Shown here piece after piece: positions 45,701 to 57,700 of a stretch of DNA of 64,000 bases; within the stretch, counting starts at the first letter, position 1; each line of letters begins with the position of its first letter. This DNA is from Megalobrama amblycephala. Its lineage: Eukaryota > Chordata > Actinopteri > Cypriniformes > Xenocyprididae. The stretch is from assembly GCF_018812025.1 (NCBI RefSeq), contig NC_063063.1, positions 7,286,442 to 7,350,441 of the forward strand, in the 5' to 3' direction. Made by a program: the position numbers and the translations under genes. The notes beneath the pieces are model-generated. The model was not told the origin of the DNA. It saw only the letters and a program-made list of their open reading frames with translations, and did not search any database.

Positions 45701-48700
45701 AAATAAAACCATCTCGAGATTAAAGTTGTTAAATTTCAAGAAAAAACTCGTTAAATTTCGAGAAAAAAGTCGAGATAAAATGTGGAGAATTGAGTCATTA
45801 AATTATGAGAAAATTTTTTTTAAATTACGAGAACAAATTCGTTAAATTACGAATTTGTTCTCATAATTTAATGACTTTTTTCTCGTAATTTAATGACTTT
45901 AATCTCATAATTTAATGAGTTTATTCTCAACATTTTATCTCGACTTTTTTCTCGAAATTAACGACATTTTTCTCATAATTTAACGAATCTGTTCTCGTAA
46001 TTTAACAACTTTTTTCTCATAATTTAATGACTTTATTCTCAACATCTTATCTCGACTTTTTTCTCGAAATTTAACAAGTTTTTTCTCGTAATTTAATGAG
46101 TTTATTCTCAACATTTTATCTCGACTTTTTTCTTGAAATTTAACAAGTTTTTTCTCGTAATTTAACGAGTTTATTCTCAACATTTTATTTCGACTTTTTT
46201 CTTGAAATTTAACGAGTTTTTTCTATTAATTTAATTAATTTATTCTCAACATTTTATCTTGACTTTTTTCTCGAAATTTAACAAGTTTTTTCTCGTAATT
46301 TAATGACTTTATTCTCAACATTTTATCTCGACTTTTTTCTTGAAATTTAACGAGTTTTTTCTCGTAATTTAATTAATTTATTCTCAAAATTTTATCTCGA
46401 CTTTTTTCTCGAAATGTAATGAGTTTTTTCACGTAATTTAATTAATTTATTCTAAACATTTTATCTCGACTTTTTTCTTGAAATTTAACGAGTTTTTTCT
46501 CGTAATTTAATGAGTTTATTCTCAACATTTTATTTTCGACTTTTTTCTCGAAATTTAACGAGTTTTTTTCTCAAAATTTAACAACTTTAATCCCAAGATG
46601 GTTTTATTTTTTTATTATTGCTTGGCCCTAATCCTTCTTCCGTAACTTAGGTTTGCTTGGTTATCCATACATAATTTTCAGAAAAATCATGTTAAAATTT
46701 GAGTATCAAAAATGATACATCAGGCATTTGAGGAATATTTATTTGTTCATCTCTCAATCATCATTGTATTAACACTGCATTTACATTGTTTTGCCCCTCA
46801 CAATAAAAACTACAGTACAGGACATTGATCATAAAATTAAGCATTTAAATATCATCTTACTAAGACATATTACTGGGAGATTTAGTGTGACAACTGATAT
46901 TTTTATGAATTTTATGTAAGCAGTCTTCTATACTGTTATAAAGATAAATATCAGCAACTGAATTAAATTGTGTATTTTTGCTCAGTTAGGGCCTGAGGTG
47001 CTTCTTTTTCCCTCAGAGTGTGAACTCAATATTCTTCTACATCATACTATATGAGCCATACAAGCCTGATATATCAAATATGATACTCAAAAAACAAAAA
47101 ACATATGCAAACTTCTTTTGTTAAATACACTACCGCTCAAAAGTTTGGGATCAGTAAGATTTTTAATGTTTTTAAAAGAAGTTTCGTCTGCTCACCAAGA
47201 TTGCATTTACTTAATTAAAAATACAGTAAAAACAGTAATATTGTGAAATATTATTACAATTTAAAATGACTGTTTTCTATTTGAAAATATTTTAAAATGT
47301 AATTTATTCTTGAGTTGGCAAAGCTGAATTTTCAGCATCGTTAATCCAGTCTTCAGTGTCACATGATCCTTCAGAAATCATTATAATATGCTGATTTGCT
47401 GCTCAATAAACATTTATTGTTTACAATTGTACAAAATATTTGTGTACAATATTTTTTTTTCAGGATTCTTTGATGAATAGAAAGTTCAAAAGAACAGTGT
47501 TTATTTCAATCTTTTGTAACATTATAAATGTCTTTACTGTCACTTTTGATTGATTTAATGCATCCTTGCTGAATAAAAGTATTAATTTCTTTCATTTCTT
47601 TTCAAAAAAATAAAAATAAAAATTCTTACTGACCCCAAACTTTTGAACGGTAGTGTAAAATGTTACAAAAGCTTTGTATTTTAGATAAATGCTGTTCTTT
47701 TGAACTTTCTATTCATCAAGGAATCCTGAAAAAAAAAAAAAAAACTGTTTTCAACATTGATAATAATAACAAATATTTCTTGAGGAACTAATCATCATAT
47801 TAGAATGATTTCTGAAGGATCATGTGACACTGAAGACTGGAGTAATGATGCTGAAAATTCAGCTTTGCCAACATGAGAATAAATTACTTTGTAAAATATA
47901 TTCAAATAGAAAACAGTTATTTTAAATTGTAATAATTTTTCACAATATTACTGTTTTTTTACTGTATTTTTAATTAAATAAATTAAGCCTTGGTGAGCAG
48001 ACAAAACTTCTTTTAAAAACACTAAAAATCTTACCTATCCCATACTTTTGAGTGGTAGTGTATATTTTGTCTAAAGGTTCAATAAACAGTTCCGATTTCA
48101 GAAAATAGACTTTTCAAAAAATAGATTTCTATTATTTCATATGTCAGGCTTCACAGGGTTAAAGTGAAATGAAAAGCATTAGCAGATGTTTTGATTTTGT
48201 TGTAAATAATTCAGTGACATTCTGGCTTAAGTATGGAAGCTTGTTTCCGCCACTAAATAAAAAAATTAAAAAAGTAATTGCGACTTTTTATCTCACAATT
48301 CTGACTTTTTTTCCTCAGAATTGCAAGATATAAAGTCGCAACTGACTGCGAGTTTTTAATCACGCAATTCTGGAGTGCAGAGGAAGGAGTGCAATGAGAC
48401 CTGGTGCAAAGCTCCAGCAGGGATCAGGACTGAATCACCCAGAAACTGCACCACAGTCCAGCCCTGAACGGCATGTTCATCCAGCAGCCGCTGACGCAGC
48501 TTTCGGCTCAAGTACCAGCCGGGCTCACGGATGGGGTCGTGATCCACTGGGATCTCCACGCCCTGCTCTTTCGCCACCTGTCATGTCCAAATATACACAA
48601 ACTTTGAGTTAAACGCACAACATATCCGCAAACATATGAAATTAATTCTATAAAACTCCCTTGTGCTAGAACGAAAGGACACACACTCAGAGAGAGAGAG

Positions 48701-51700
48701 AGCGCATCATTGCACTGATGCACTATATTATTTCAAGATCAGAGAAATCAAATCAAAATAACCTTGTGCAGGAACTCTTTAATCTTCTCGCCGTCTTTGC
48801 TCGTGTAGATGTGCCACAAGGCTCCGGGAGTCTCGCTCGAGTCCTTTAATCTTTTCTTCACGTTGTCATCCAGATCTTCCTCCTCCAGCCTCTTCAGCAC
48901 TCCTGTGTGTTTGGCACAAACATACTCATGAGGTTACACAGCAAACACATCACACAGTCAGCTTAATTTATTATAAAGGCAGGGAGCGCCATCCTCTTTT
49001 GAAGACGGAGCAATGTTTAAAAATTAATAGAGAAGTGTGTGTGTGTGGGAGTCTGGCTTATATATATTCTCCTCATGTCTGCCCATGAGACAGTGGTTAA
49101 AAATAGAAAGGCCATGGCAGTAGGAAGGAGAGAAGGGGGAGGAGCAGCTGTTGGCATGAGACACAAAGCAAGGATTGCAAAATTAGTTAACTTACAACCG
49201 GAAAGAAAGACAAAAAATGTGTTGTTCAGAAATGGTCACTGTTGTGATTTTATTACATCACAACCACGATCACACTGAGCTGCGCTGATGAATGTCAGTG
49301 TGAACTACACCAGTACAATCATAAAAGAAGTCATTTACATACTGTATCTTAAAGGTAGAGTGGAAAAACTTTTTTTTATCTGAATTACGCAACAGATGAT
49401 AAGGTCTTGGTGCATCTCTTTGAACAGCCATGTTGAATGCATGTTGTCATGAAGACATTTTTGTTGAGGGTCAAAAGTGATCACCTACAGTATGGCAGTG
49501 ATTCTCAACCAGGGGGATGTGGCCTCAGCAAACATTCAAAGTGACAAAACAAGCATTAAATTTGGTGAAAACACCTAAAAATGAGTTAGATTAGACAAAG
49601 TGAAGCAGGAAAGTGAGGGGGATGGGATCGGAATGGACCAGGAGCCGGGATCTGAACTCGGATCACCCCTTCTGTTTTATTCACCCCCCCTCAACAATTT
49701 TTTTTCCCCTTAGAAGAACCCAGTTTCACTGTCTTTGAAAGCCTGGATATTAGGGATGTGACGAGACACTTAGCTCACAGGCTGTATGTAACTAATTGGC
49801 ATGCATCAGGGAGCTCACATTTTACTTTAGAATTTGCGATCGCAAGTAGGCTACACTGTATACAGGGAGCGGCGGTGTTGAGCGTGCATTCTACAAGATA
49901 AGACATTTATCAGACACTAGGCTCTGTTGTGCAACGAATCCTCCGCCATGGTCTTGTCAGTCATCTCTTCTTTCTCTCATCACGTGATCAGTGAACTGTG
50001 ATTCCTGCTGCACTGTGTGCGACTCTGCAGCTCGTGCTGGATGAGCAGAGCAGACATTTACAACAGTTTAAACTGAAGCAAATGGTTTTTACTTCTATAA
50101 AAAAACTAAATGACAGTGGAGTTGGTGCTGCGGTGGGCACCATAATGTAATGTAAACGTAGCGGTGGCATATTTTATGCTAATTTTACCCTCGCGCTCCG
50201 TCATGGCGACATCGCGAGACAGCTTTTCACCTCGACGTGAAATCTTGTCACATTTTAATATCGCGAGATCTCGTGACACGAGATCTCATCACATCCCTAC
50301 TGGATATATTACGCCTTTTCCACCAAGGCAGTTTGAGTGCTGGTTCGGAGCCAGAGCCTAGTTTCAAATCAGTTCTTTGTGTTTCGACACCCAGAGCACC
50401 AGCTCCGAACCAGGAAAAGTGGTTCGTAAGTAGCACCAAAACATTGCTGGGCTAGAAGTAAGAACCGCTTGCGTCAGGGCCTGGGGGCGGGGTTACCGTG
50501 ACCAACAAGAAACTTGTGACCGCCATTTTTGAAATAGCAGCTAATCGAACTAATAGCAGCTCGATTGTAATATCCGTCTATATACAAATTACGGCGAGCC
50601 GTGTTTGGATGCCGACGTAGGTTCGTAAAGCCATGAGCATCAACAGTAGTGAAACATCCGCGATTGTTGATAGAAGGCTTGTTCGAGATGCACCGGAGCA
50701 GCGCGGACCGATTCGGCGGGTGACATCGGAGTGCCGCGGATCCACGGGAGCGTTTGTAGAGCATACGACTCCTTGTGCTTTTGGATCATTCTCGCGGTGC
50801 TTTGATGTCATGCGCCGATCGCTCTGTGGGAAACCGATGCATCTCGAACAACTTGGTGTAATTGTGTTTGGCGCATAGGTTTGGCGCTGCAGCGCTAGCT
50901 TTGCTGTGAAATATGAGACATAATTGACGTAAGACCTGGCTCTGTGCTGGCTCTCTAGCCCGTGGAAAGGCAAACCGGTTCTTAAAAGGCTCGTCAGTGG
51001 AACCAACTCTGAACTGGCACTAGCACTAGCTCTGAACTAGCACCCGGTTCGTGCTTGTGGAAAGGGGGTATATGAGGTAGCCAAATTTTAAAAGTGGGAC
51101 TTCTATATCTGGATGAAAGTCATGAAATTATCAAAATCTCCATAGGCATATTTATGATGAACATCTTTTTTTTATAGTTTTGCCAAGTTTTAAAATATCT
51201 TATAAATATAAAAGTATATAAATATAAAAAGCAAATATTTTTAAAATAATCCTTATCCTAAATGCTTATCCAGTAAATCAAGAACAACTGGAATAGTCAT
51301 GGGGCTTTCGAACATTGTTATGTACATCAGGGGGCCTTGGAGTCAAAAAGGTTGAGAACCACTGACCTATCGTGCTTCAGATGTAACATCATGCCCTGAA
51401 TAGTTCAAATATTTTTTTTTTTTTTTAGAAAACTGTCTACTGTAGTGGAAACCCCTCAGAGAATTAACTGTACATGATTAGAGAGAGCGCAGATGATGTC
51501 ATGTAAAACTACAAAATGGTTTTTAGTTGATACCATATTAATATGGTCCTGTTAATGTGAATTGGATTGAGTTTTTACAGATTTATTCCTATGAGTGCAG
51601 AGTAAAGCTCTTTGCAATTCTGCTATGGCCATGTACAGGCAGGGAAAACTCATTCCAGATGCATCTCTCACATTTCATTGTTTCCAGGGTGGAAACCATG

Positions 51701-54700
51701 TTCTGTGTGGTTTTTCCCTCTGAGCTCAGGGGTTTATGGAACAATTCAGCTCCAGCAGAGGCTTTTCCTCCACCATATCTTTCTCTAACACGGCTGACCA
51801 AGTTAACAGACAGGCTGTTGACAGTTGTGTGGCGAGCTGGTCTCAGGCTTACCCGTTTTGGAAAGGACACCATTCCCTTTAGCCACTCCAACATAAACCA
51901 GCACGCTGACGATGTCAGACACCTCCATGTGCAGGCTAGCTGTGCCAAAGTCCTGCTCCTGAGATGCCGCCACACCTGTGACATGGATCATACATCATTC
52001 AAGTTCAGTGTTTCATTTATTTTTTTATTTTTATTTTTTTTTATAAATCGCTCCATATGGGTAAATCCCAATTAAATTAAGTATTAAATAAGGCAATACA
52101 ACAAATACTACCATGATATACAAATACTATGTAAATAGTACAATATTTTTGCATTACAGTAATGACAGATTTTTTTTTTATGTCACAATTTGGAGGAAAA
52201 TTATCTTAATTGTCCTGAAAACAATGTAGCAATTCAAACAAATCAATCTAAATGGTCCTAAAATAGGCCACTTTTTTCTTTTGGGTTGAAATATGACAGG
52301 TTTGATGAGATCTTTCCAGGAATTTCATATAATTTTTTAATTCAATTATTTATTTTTCCACAGTAAAACAATGCAGTAGCAAGCCACTAATAAAACTAAA
52401 AATCTGCCTGTGAGTGTGTGAGAGAGACAGAGGGACCTGCAGTACCGTAAGCGCAACAGAGGCGTGGACCCAGGTCTGGCCGCACAAAAAAGGAGGGCAG
52501 ATGGGAGGCCAGGTTGAGGTTTCCCTCGGGGTCTGAATACTCAGGCATGGGGAGGATTCTTCATGAGATCATCATACCTACACAAAGAAACAAAGCACAT
52601 GCTAAAACAAGACTAAAACAGGGCTATATTTCTGATCAGAACGTACAAATAAAGTCATGAAACAGCATTCACAACCCCTAACCCAATTTTTAAATGGCTA
52701 CTTAGCAAATTTACTTGTTGTATTCCTAAATTAATGAAGTACCTGGAGGGCATCAAAGCCATAAACTCCTCGCCTGAAGGCCAGTCTTTCAGTCGATACA
52801 CCTACGGATTCTCCATCTTTAGACTTAGGACGCTCTGTAGAGAGAGTGTGATCAGCATAAATAGAAACAGACCAATTAATTAGATAATCACTTATTTGTC
52901 TACTTCAGGCACTCACTCGTGAGATCTTCAAACCCGTCCCAGAATTCTTTGACTCCTGAGTTGGACATTACTCCATCCTTGCAGTTCAAGAGGTCTCCCT
53001 GGTGGTCAGCAAACTCTTGGTTGAAGGATTCTGCCTTCCACAAGCTGGCGTTGAGCTTTTTGTGCACCCCAGAGACCAGCACAGGCTGCAAAAACAGCAC
53101 ACAGGAAATGGCCTTTTAATGACAGCTGAGATCACAACCACTACCAAGACTTACTTTTTGAACAGTGGAAAAAAATATGAAGTCTGGTTAAAAAAGACAT
53201 TGCAAGATGGATTACTCTAAAGGCTAAAGGGTACTATTTACATGTGTTGAAAAGGCTTAATCGGTGAGGTTATTATAAATTGAGTGCCAAACTAAGCGTC
53301 TGCAAAATTGCAGAGCTCAGTAATAAGCATGGCACACTCGCCTGAGGTCAGTGAGTGTTTCGGGCGAGTCGATGGATCAGTCACCCCTTTGGGTGAGCTT
53401 TGTGTTGCATAAATCTGAATTTACATTATAGCGGCTTACTTTCCATCTTTTATTTTTTTGTCTATTTACAAATATTCTTTTTGTAAAAAGATTTTTGTGA
53501 TGAAAAAAAAAAGTTTTATTGGTTAAAAAAAAAATGTGATCAATCATTTTTGGTAAAGTAAGTAAAAACTGAAACTGCTGGCCTGACTTTGCCAGCTGAA
53601 AAACCATTTAATATTTGTTTTTTCTCAAAAAAGTCCTGAAAATGATAAAAACAGACAACAGATCAGCCTAAAAACATCCACACGCAAGGCTATGTAGTGC
53701 ATACCCTCAAAAGTGTGTGTACTACATAAATAGCTAAACATACACAGACAAAGAATCTCATACAAATCTAGGGTAACATAAAACTTTTCATGTCGTCTCT
53801 TGTCTTGGATTTGTCCACGGAGATCACTGCTATGTATTATAGAACTGCCTTCTCTGGGATGGATATTTGCGATACTGTCTTAGAATTTGACCATTTCAGA
53901 AATTTAAAAAAGAAGCGAAAACAGTGTCTAACCTTTGAAACAGGCTTTGCATTGGGAACCTTAAAATGCTGCCTACATAGGCAGCTTACTAGGTTTTCCA
54001 AGAAAGCCTATGTGTTTGGAGACCCACATTTCATAATGTCAGTTTACTTCCTGCAGAGCTGTTAAGTCATGGTCCACTGAGCAGAAGTCAATAAATGTCA
54101 TCTTGGAAAAGGTAGTGCAGCTCAAACCCAGAGGGACAGAGATAGAGGCTGTGTTCAAAATCGGCCTATATTCCCTTATCTAGTTTACTATACAGCCATG
54201 TGAAGTGGTGTACGAAACCATAGTGGACATTATTAATGTGTATTCATTCAATCCCATAATGCACCGCAATAATGTATGTACAGCCAATGCACATGCAACG
54301 GCCAGATGGAAAATAATGTCCATGCACTGTAAGTGTTGTGCCCAAAAAATTCCCACATCTCGCCATAAGATGGCATCCATTGCCCTTTTGGCACAAAAAG
54401 TGTCTGAGTTCTCTTTTCCATGTTTTCATTCACACCTTCAAGTGGACTAAATTAGTGGAGTAATGAGTATAGGGGCTGATTTTGGATGCAGCCAGAGACT
54501 CTCCTCTGTTTCTGAATAAACGCAAAGACTAGAGAAAGAGACCTCAAGATTTCAGCCTCACACCTCTTCTGTATCCTTCTGTCCATTAGTAAAAATAAGA
54601 TTTCATTGTCAAGGACCTATATACTCACTTGAAATGTTCTGCATTAGAGCAGCACACATGAAGAGGTGCTACATCTTATGAAAGCATCAAAGCACTTAAC

Positions 54701-57700
54701 ATCTATAACTGCCTATGTGAAGTACACGCAGAATAAATGGACTAATGTATGGTGCCGTTCTCTCTGGACACACACTGCACATGTAATTCAGACTGAGACA
54801 ACTACTGTCTGCTGAGGTCAAGAGACAATAGCCGGTGGTAGCACAGACTGCGTTAACCAAAATTTTGCATCATTTACCAAATTTTGCATAAATACTGACA
54901 TTACATTTTTTTCTTATAAAGATGGCAATAATAATATAGTACTGTAAAACAAAAATTGCGTATATAATATAATAATAATTTTACCAAACAAGAGTAAAAT
55001 TACTGTTTCTTTGATTTCAAATGTTAACTTCTGTTTTGGCAAAAACTTCCGCAGGAAGATCTTAAAACGTGTCTATAACAGACTTCGCATGTATTACGTT
55101 TTCAAATGCACAGCATTTGCAGGATGAAGTTTATTTGGAGAAGCAAAACAAGCTGCTTTGAGACACTAAAAACACTGGATCATGAGCTGCTCGCTTGTAA
55201 AAGAACATAGTGCCACGATTCACTCTGAAACATGCAGCGTGTAAGACTATATATTTATATAATTAAATTGCAACTTTTGCGATTTGATAATCAAACCAAC
55301 TGACAAGTAAAGGTGTGAAAATTGGTGAAAATTTGCGACCGAAATCCAGTCAAGAGTTTTGTGTGAGGGTGAAAATTTCACCGCACTGACCAACAGAAAG
55401 CTCTTAGGCTTGAAAGTGATTTCTGTGTGGAGTCTTTTTTTTCATGCAAAATGTCTCTAATGTGACCGCACCTTAACACCAGTTTCATATACTTCGCCAG
55501 TGCCAATTTATATTTGATTCTTGGCGAGTGTTAATTTTGGACCCTGGCCAAGAAGCTGAATGTCTCCCACACACAGCCACTAGATGGCGCCACTAGCTCA
55601 TGCAGTGCTGTTCGGAAGCGATCCATACATTGAAATAAATGCATTTGAAAATGCAACATTTTACAATTTTTTTAGTAATTGTTTAAAGTCATTTCGTCAA
55701 TCATGCGGGTCATACTCTTCAGGTCACAAAATACAGAAATTTGCTTAAATACGATAATCAAGGAAACAAAATCAAGTATCGATGGATAATGATTATTTGT
55801 AACACTGAGCAGTACACAAGATTATTAAGATTATCCTGACAGCAAGAATATCAGTGGAAATTCTGGAATTTTTGGAAGGCTCCAAGAGGAGTGACCCAAA
55901 ACACTACATGAGAATTGGGATTTGTTTGCCGTTTTGCCAATTTTTTTTTGACAGTTTGAAAAGAACCATGGCTCCGAGCAGAACAGAACGTAATGTAAGA
56001 ATCAGTTTTTTTGTGGGCTTGTTTCACAGACCTGTCCTTGTCTCCAGCACTCCCTGAAGAGTTTCCAGTTGTTGCTGTTGCGGTGGTCTTTGAGCCAGAG
56101 CAGCCTGCGTTCGTAGAGCCAGCAGTGTGGGATGTCAGCATATAGTTTGGGCGGTTCTTCCACTGCTTTCTTTCTCTCAGTTTTGGGCTCCTCCAGAGGC
56201 TCGTGCTTCAGGTTCAGCTTGGTGCCACGGCCTGCTGGGATCTTGTTCTCCACCACAGAGGCGATGATGTCATCCAGGATGTTGGGCATGCTGCGACCAC
56301 TCTTGACAATCTGTGAAAGACAACAAATGAATCCGTAAGCTATTTTAGGACAATGAATATTTTTTCCAGACTATATACAGTATGACAGCATAGCCATATT
56401 TTTTAGGTAATATGCCAAGTGATAATGAATAAATAATTTCTATGATGTTCTTCACATTAGCATTGTATATTTATATTGTTTAGGGCTTCAACTAATGATT
56501 ATTTTGATAATCGATTAGTTTATTAGATTATTTCTTTGATTAATTGTTTAATCAGATGAAAAGTAGTTTGACAAAACACACTATTCCATATCTTGTCCTC
56601 CAAACAAACGTGGCAACTGAATGCTATGAAAACATACTACATTTATATTCAATTACATGCAGTTATCCCTTTACAGTTACCGCTCTCATAAAATCCTTGA
56701 ATTAAATTAAACCTAAAATTTTTGCACTGGATTTTAAATGTCTCCCTCTATTATGCATCCCATCTGTTTGATGCACATGTGCGCGCCGGCGCTCATTCAG
56801 TAAAGTTTGAAGTTTAACGCAGACTGTCAGGACAAGCCTTCTTGCAAAATGGAATTACTTGCTTGAATTTGTAACACTTACAGATAAAGATATAACTGTA
56901 AAATGAAAGTTTTGTGCTGAGGAAACATATCACACATTAAACAGCACACGCATCTGTCAAAGCGCCTGACAGGACAAGCCATGTCAAACATTACGTTAAT
57001 GCATTCTCTTGAAGCTTAAAAATAAAATATTCTCATGTTTTGGGCAGCTTGAATCACGTACCTATCCTGCAGCAACTCGCTGTGTTTTCGACGCTATTTT
57101 AGATGCATTTTGTCCATAGAAATGCGTTATTCAGTGCTGTCATTAGTGACTAATCGATAATGACATTCACTGTTGACGATTTTCATGATCAATTATTATC
57201 AAATTTATCGATTATTTGTTGCAGCCCTACATTCTTTATTATTAGTATATTTCATGTGAATGTAATGTCTAATAAGCTCATTTTAATCCTAAACCTTTAG
57301 ATCAAAAGCTTTTTTAAAGTCAAGCTTGTGCATACTTTTGATTGGTTGTGTATATGTTGCCATATCTGTATGGTAGTACAGTCTCTCTGTTTGAGTGTGA
57401 TCAGTAGATGTTGGTTTTCTGACCTGTGAGGCAGTGGAGTACACAGGAGCGAATGCGATGCCAGCATCAGTGGAGCCCAGGCGCAGCTTGCCTGCGGTGG
57501 TGGTGAGGAGGTCTCGTAGGGTTGATCCCTGCTCCAGGGATGATGCTTTACTGTGCAGAGACTCCAAAGCATCTGACTGATCCTTCTCCTCCTTTATCTT
57601 CCCTACAAGTGACTCCTTATTTTCTGCAGGAGAGAAGCACAGGTGCACTGATGTTTAAACCTCTGGTGTCAATCTCTTTTGATATGAAAGTCAAAAGCAA

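Larger units (their letters stand above)
45190..48400 (-). other. jmjd1c: jmjd1c intron with foldback and palindromic MITEs
   Basis: Contains an AT-rich foldback (45661-46650) and two palindromic MITE copies (47125-47657 and 47658-48063). Sequence at 45190-45660, 46651-47124 and 48064-48400 is AT-rich and otherwise featureless. Confidence 0.85.
49496..51364. mobile_element. hAT-type MITE hosting two further elements
   Basis: The left end CAGTGATTCTCAACCAGGGG and the right end AGGTTGAGAACCACTG are hAT-like. The interior matches the copy at 10139-10428 (CAAAACAAGCATTAAAT; ATGGGGCTTTCGAACATTG). It was split by 49751-50299 and 50309-51070. Confidence 0.85.

Noticed and set aside
50578..51006. 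142-codon minus-strand open frame
   Set aside because: It lies wholly inside a GC-rich MITE; related frames on the opposite strand show that it is compositional.
51557..52075. 172-codon plus-strand open frame
   Set aside because: It runs antisense across a confirmed jmjd1c exon and its flanking introns, with no known similarity.
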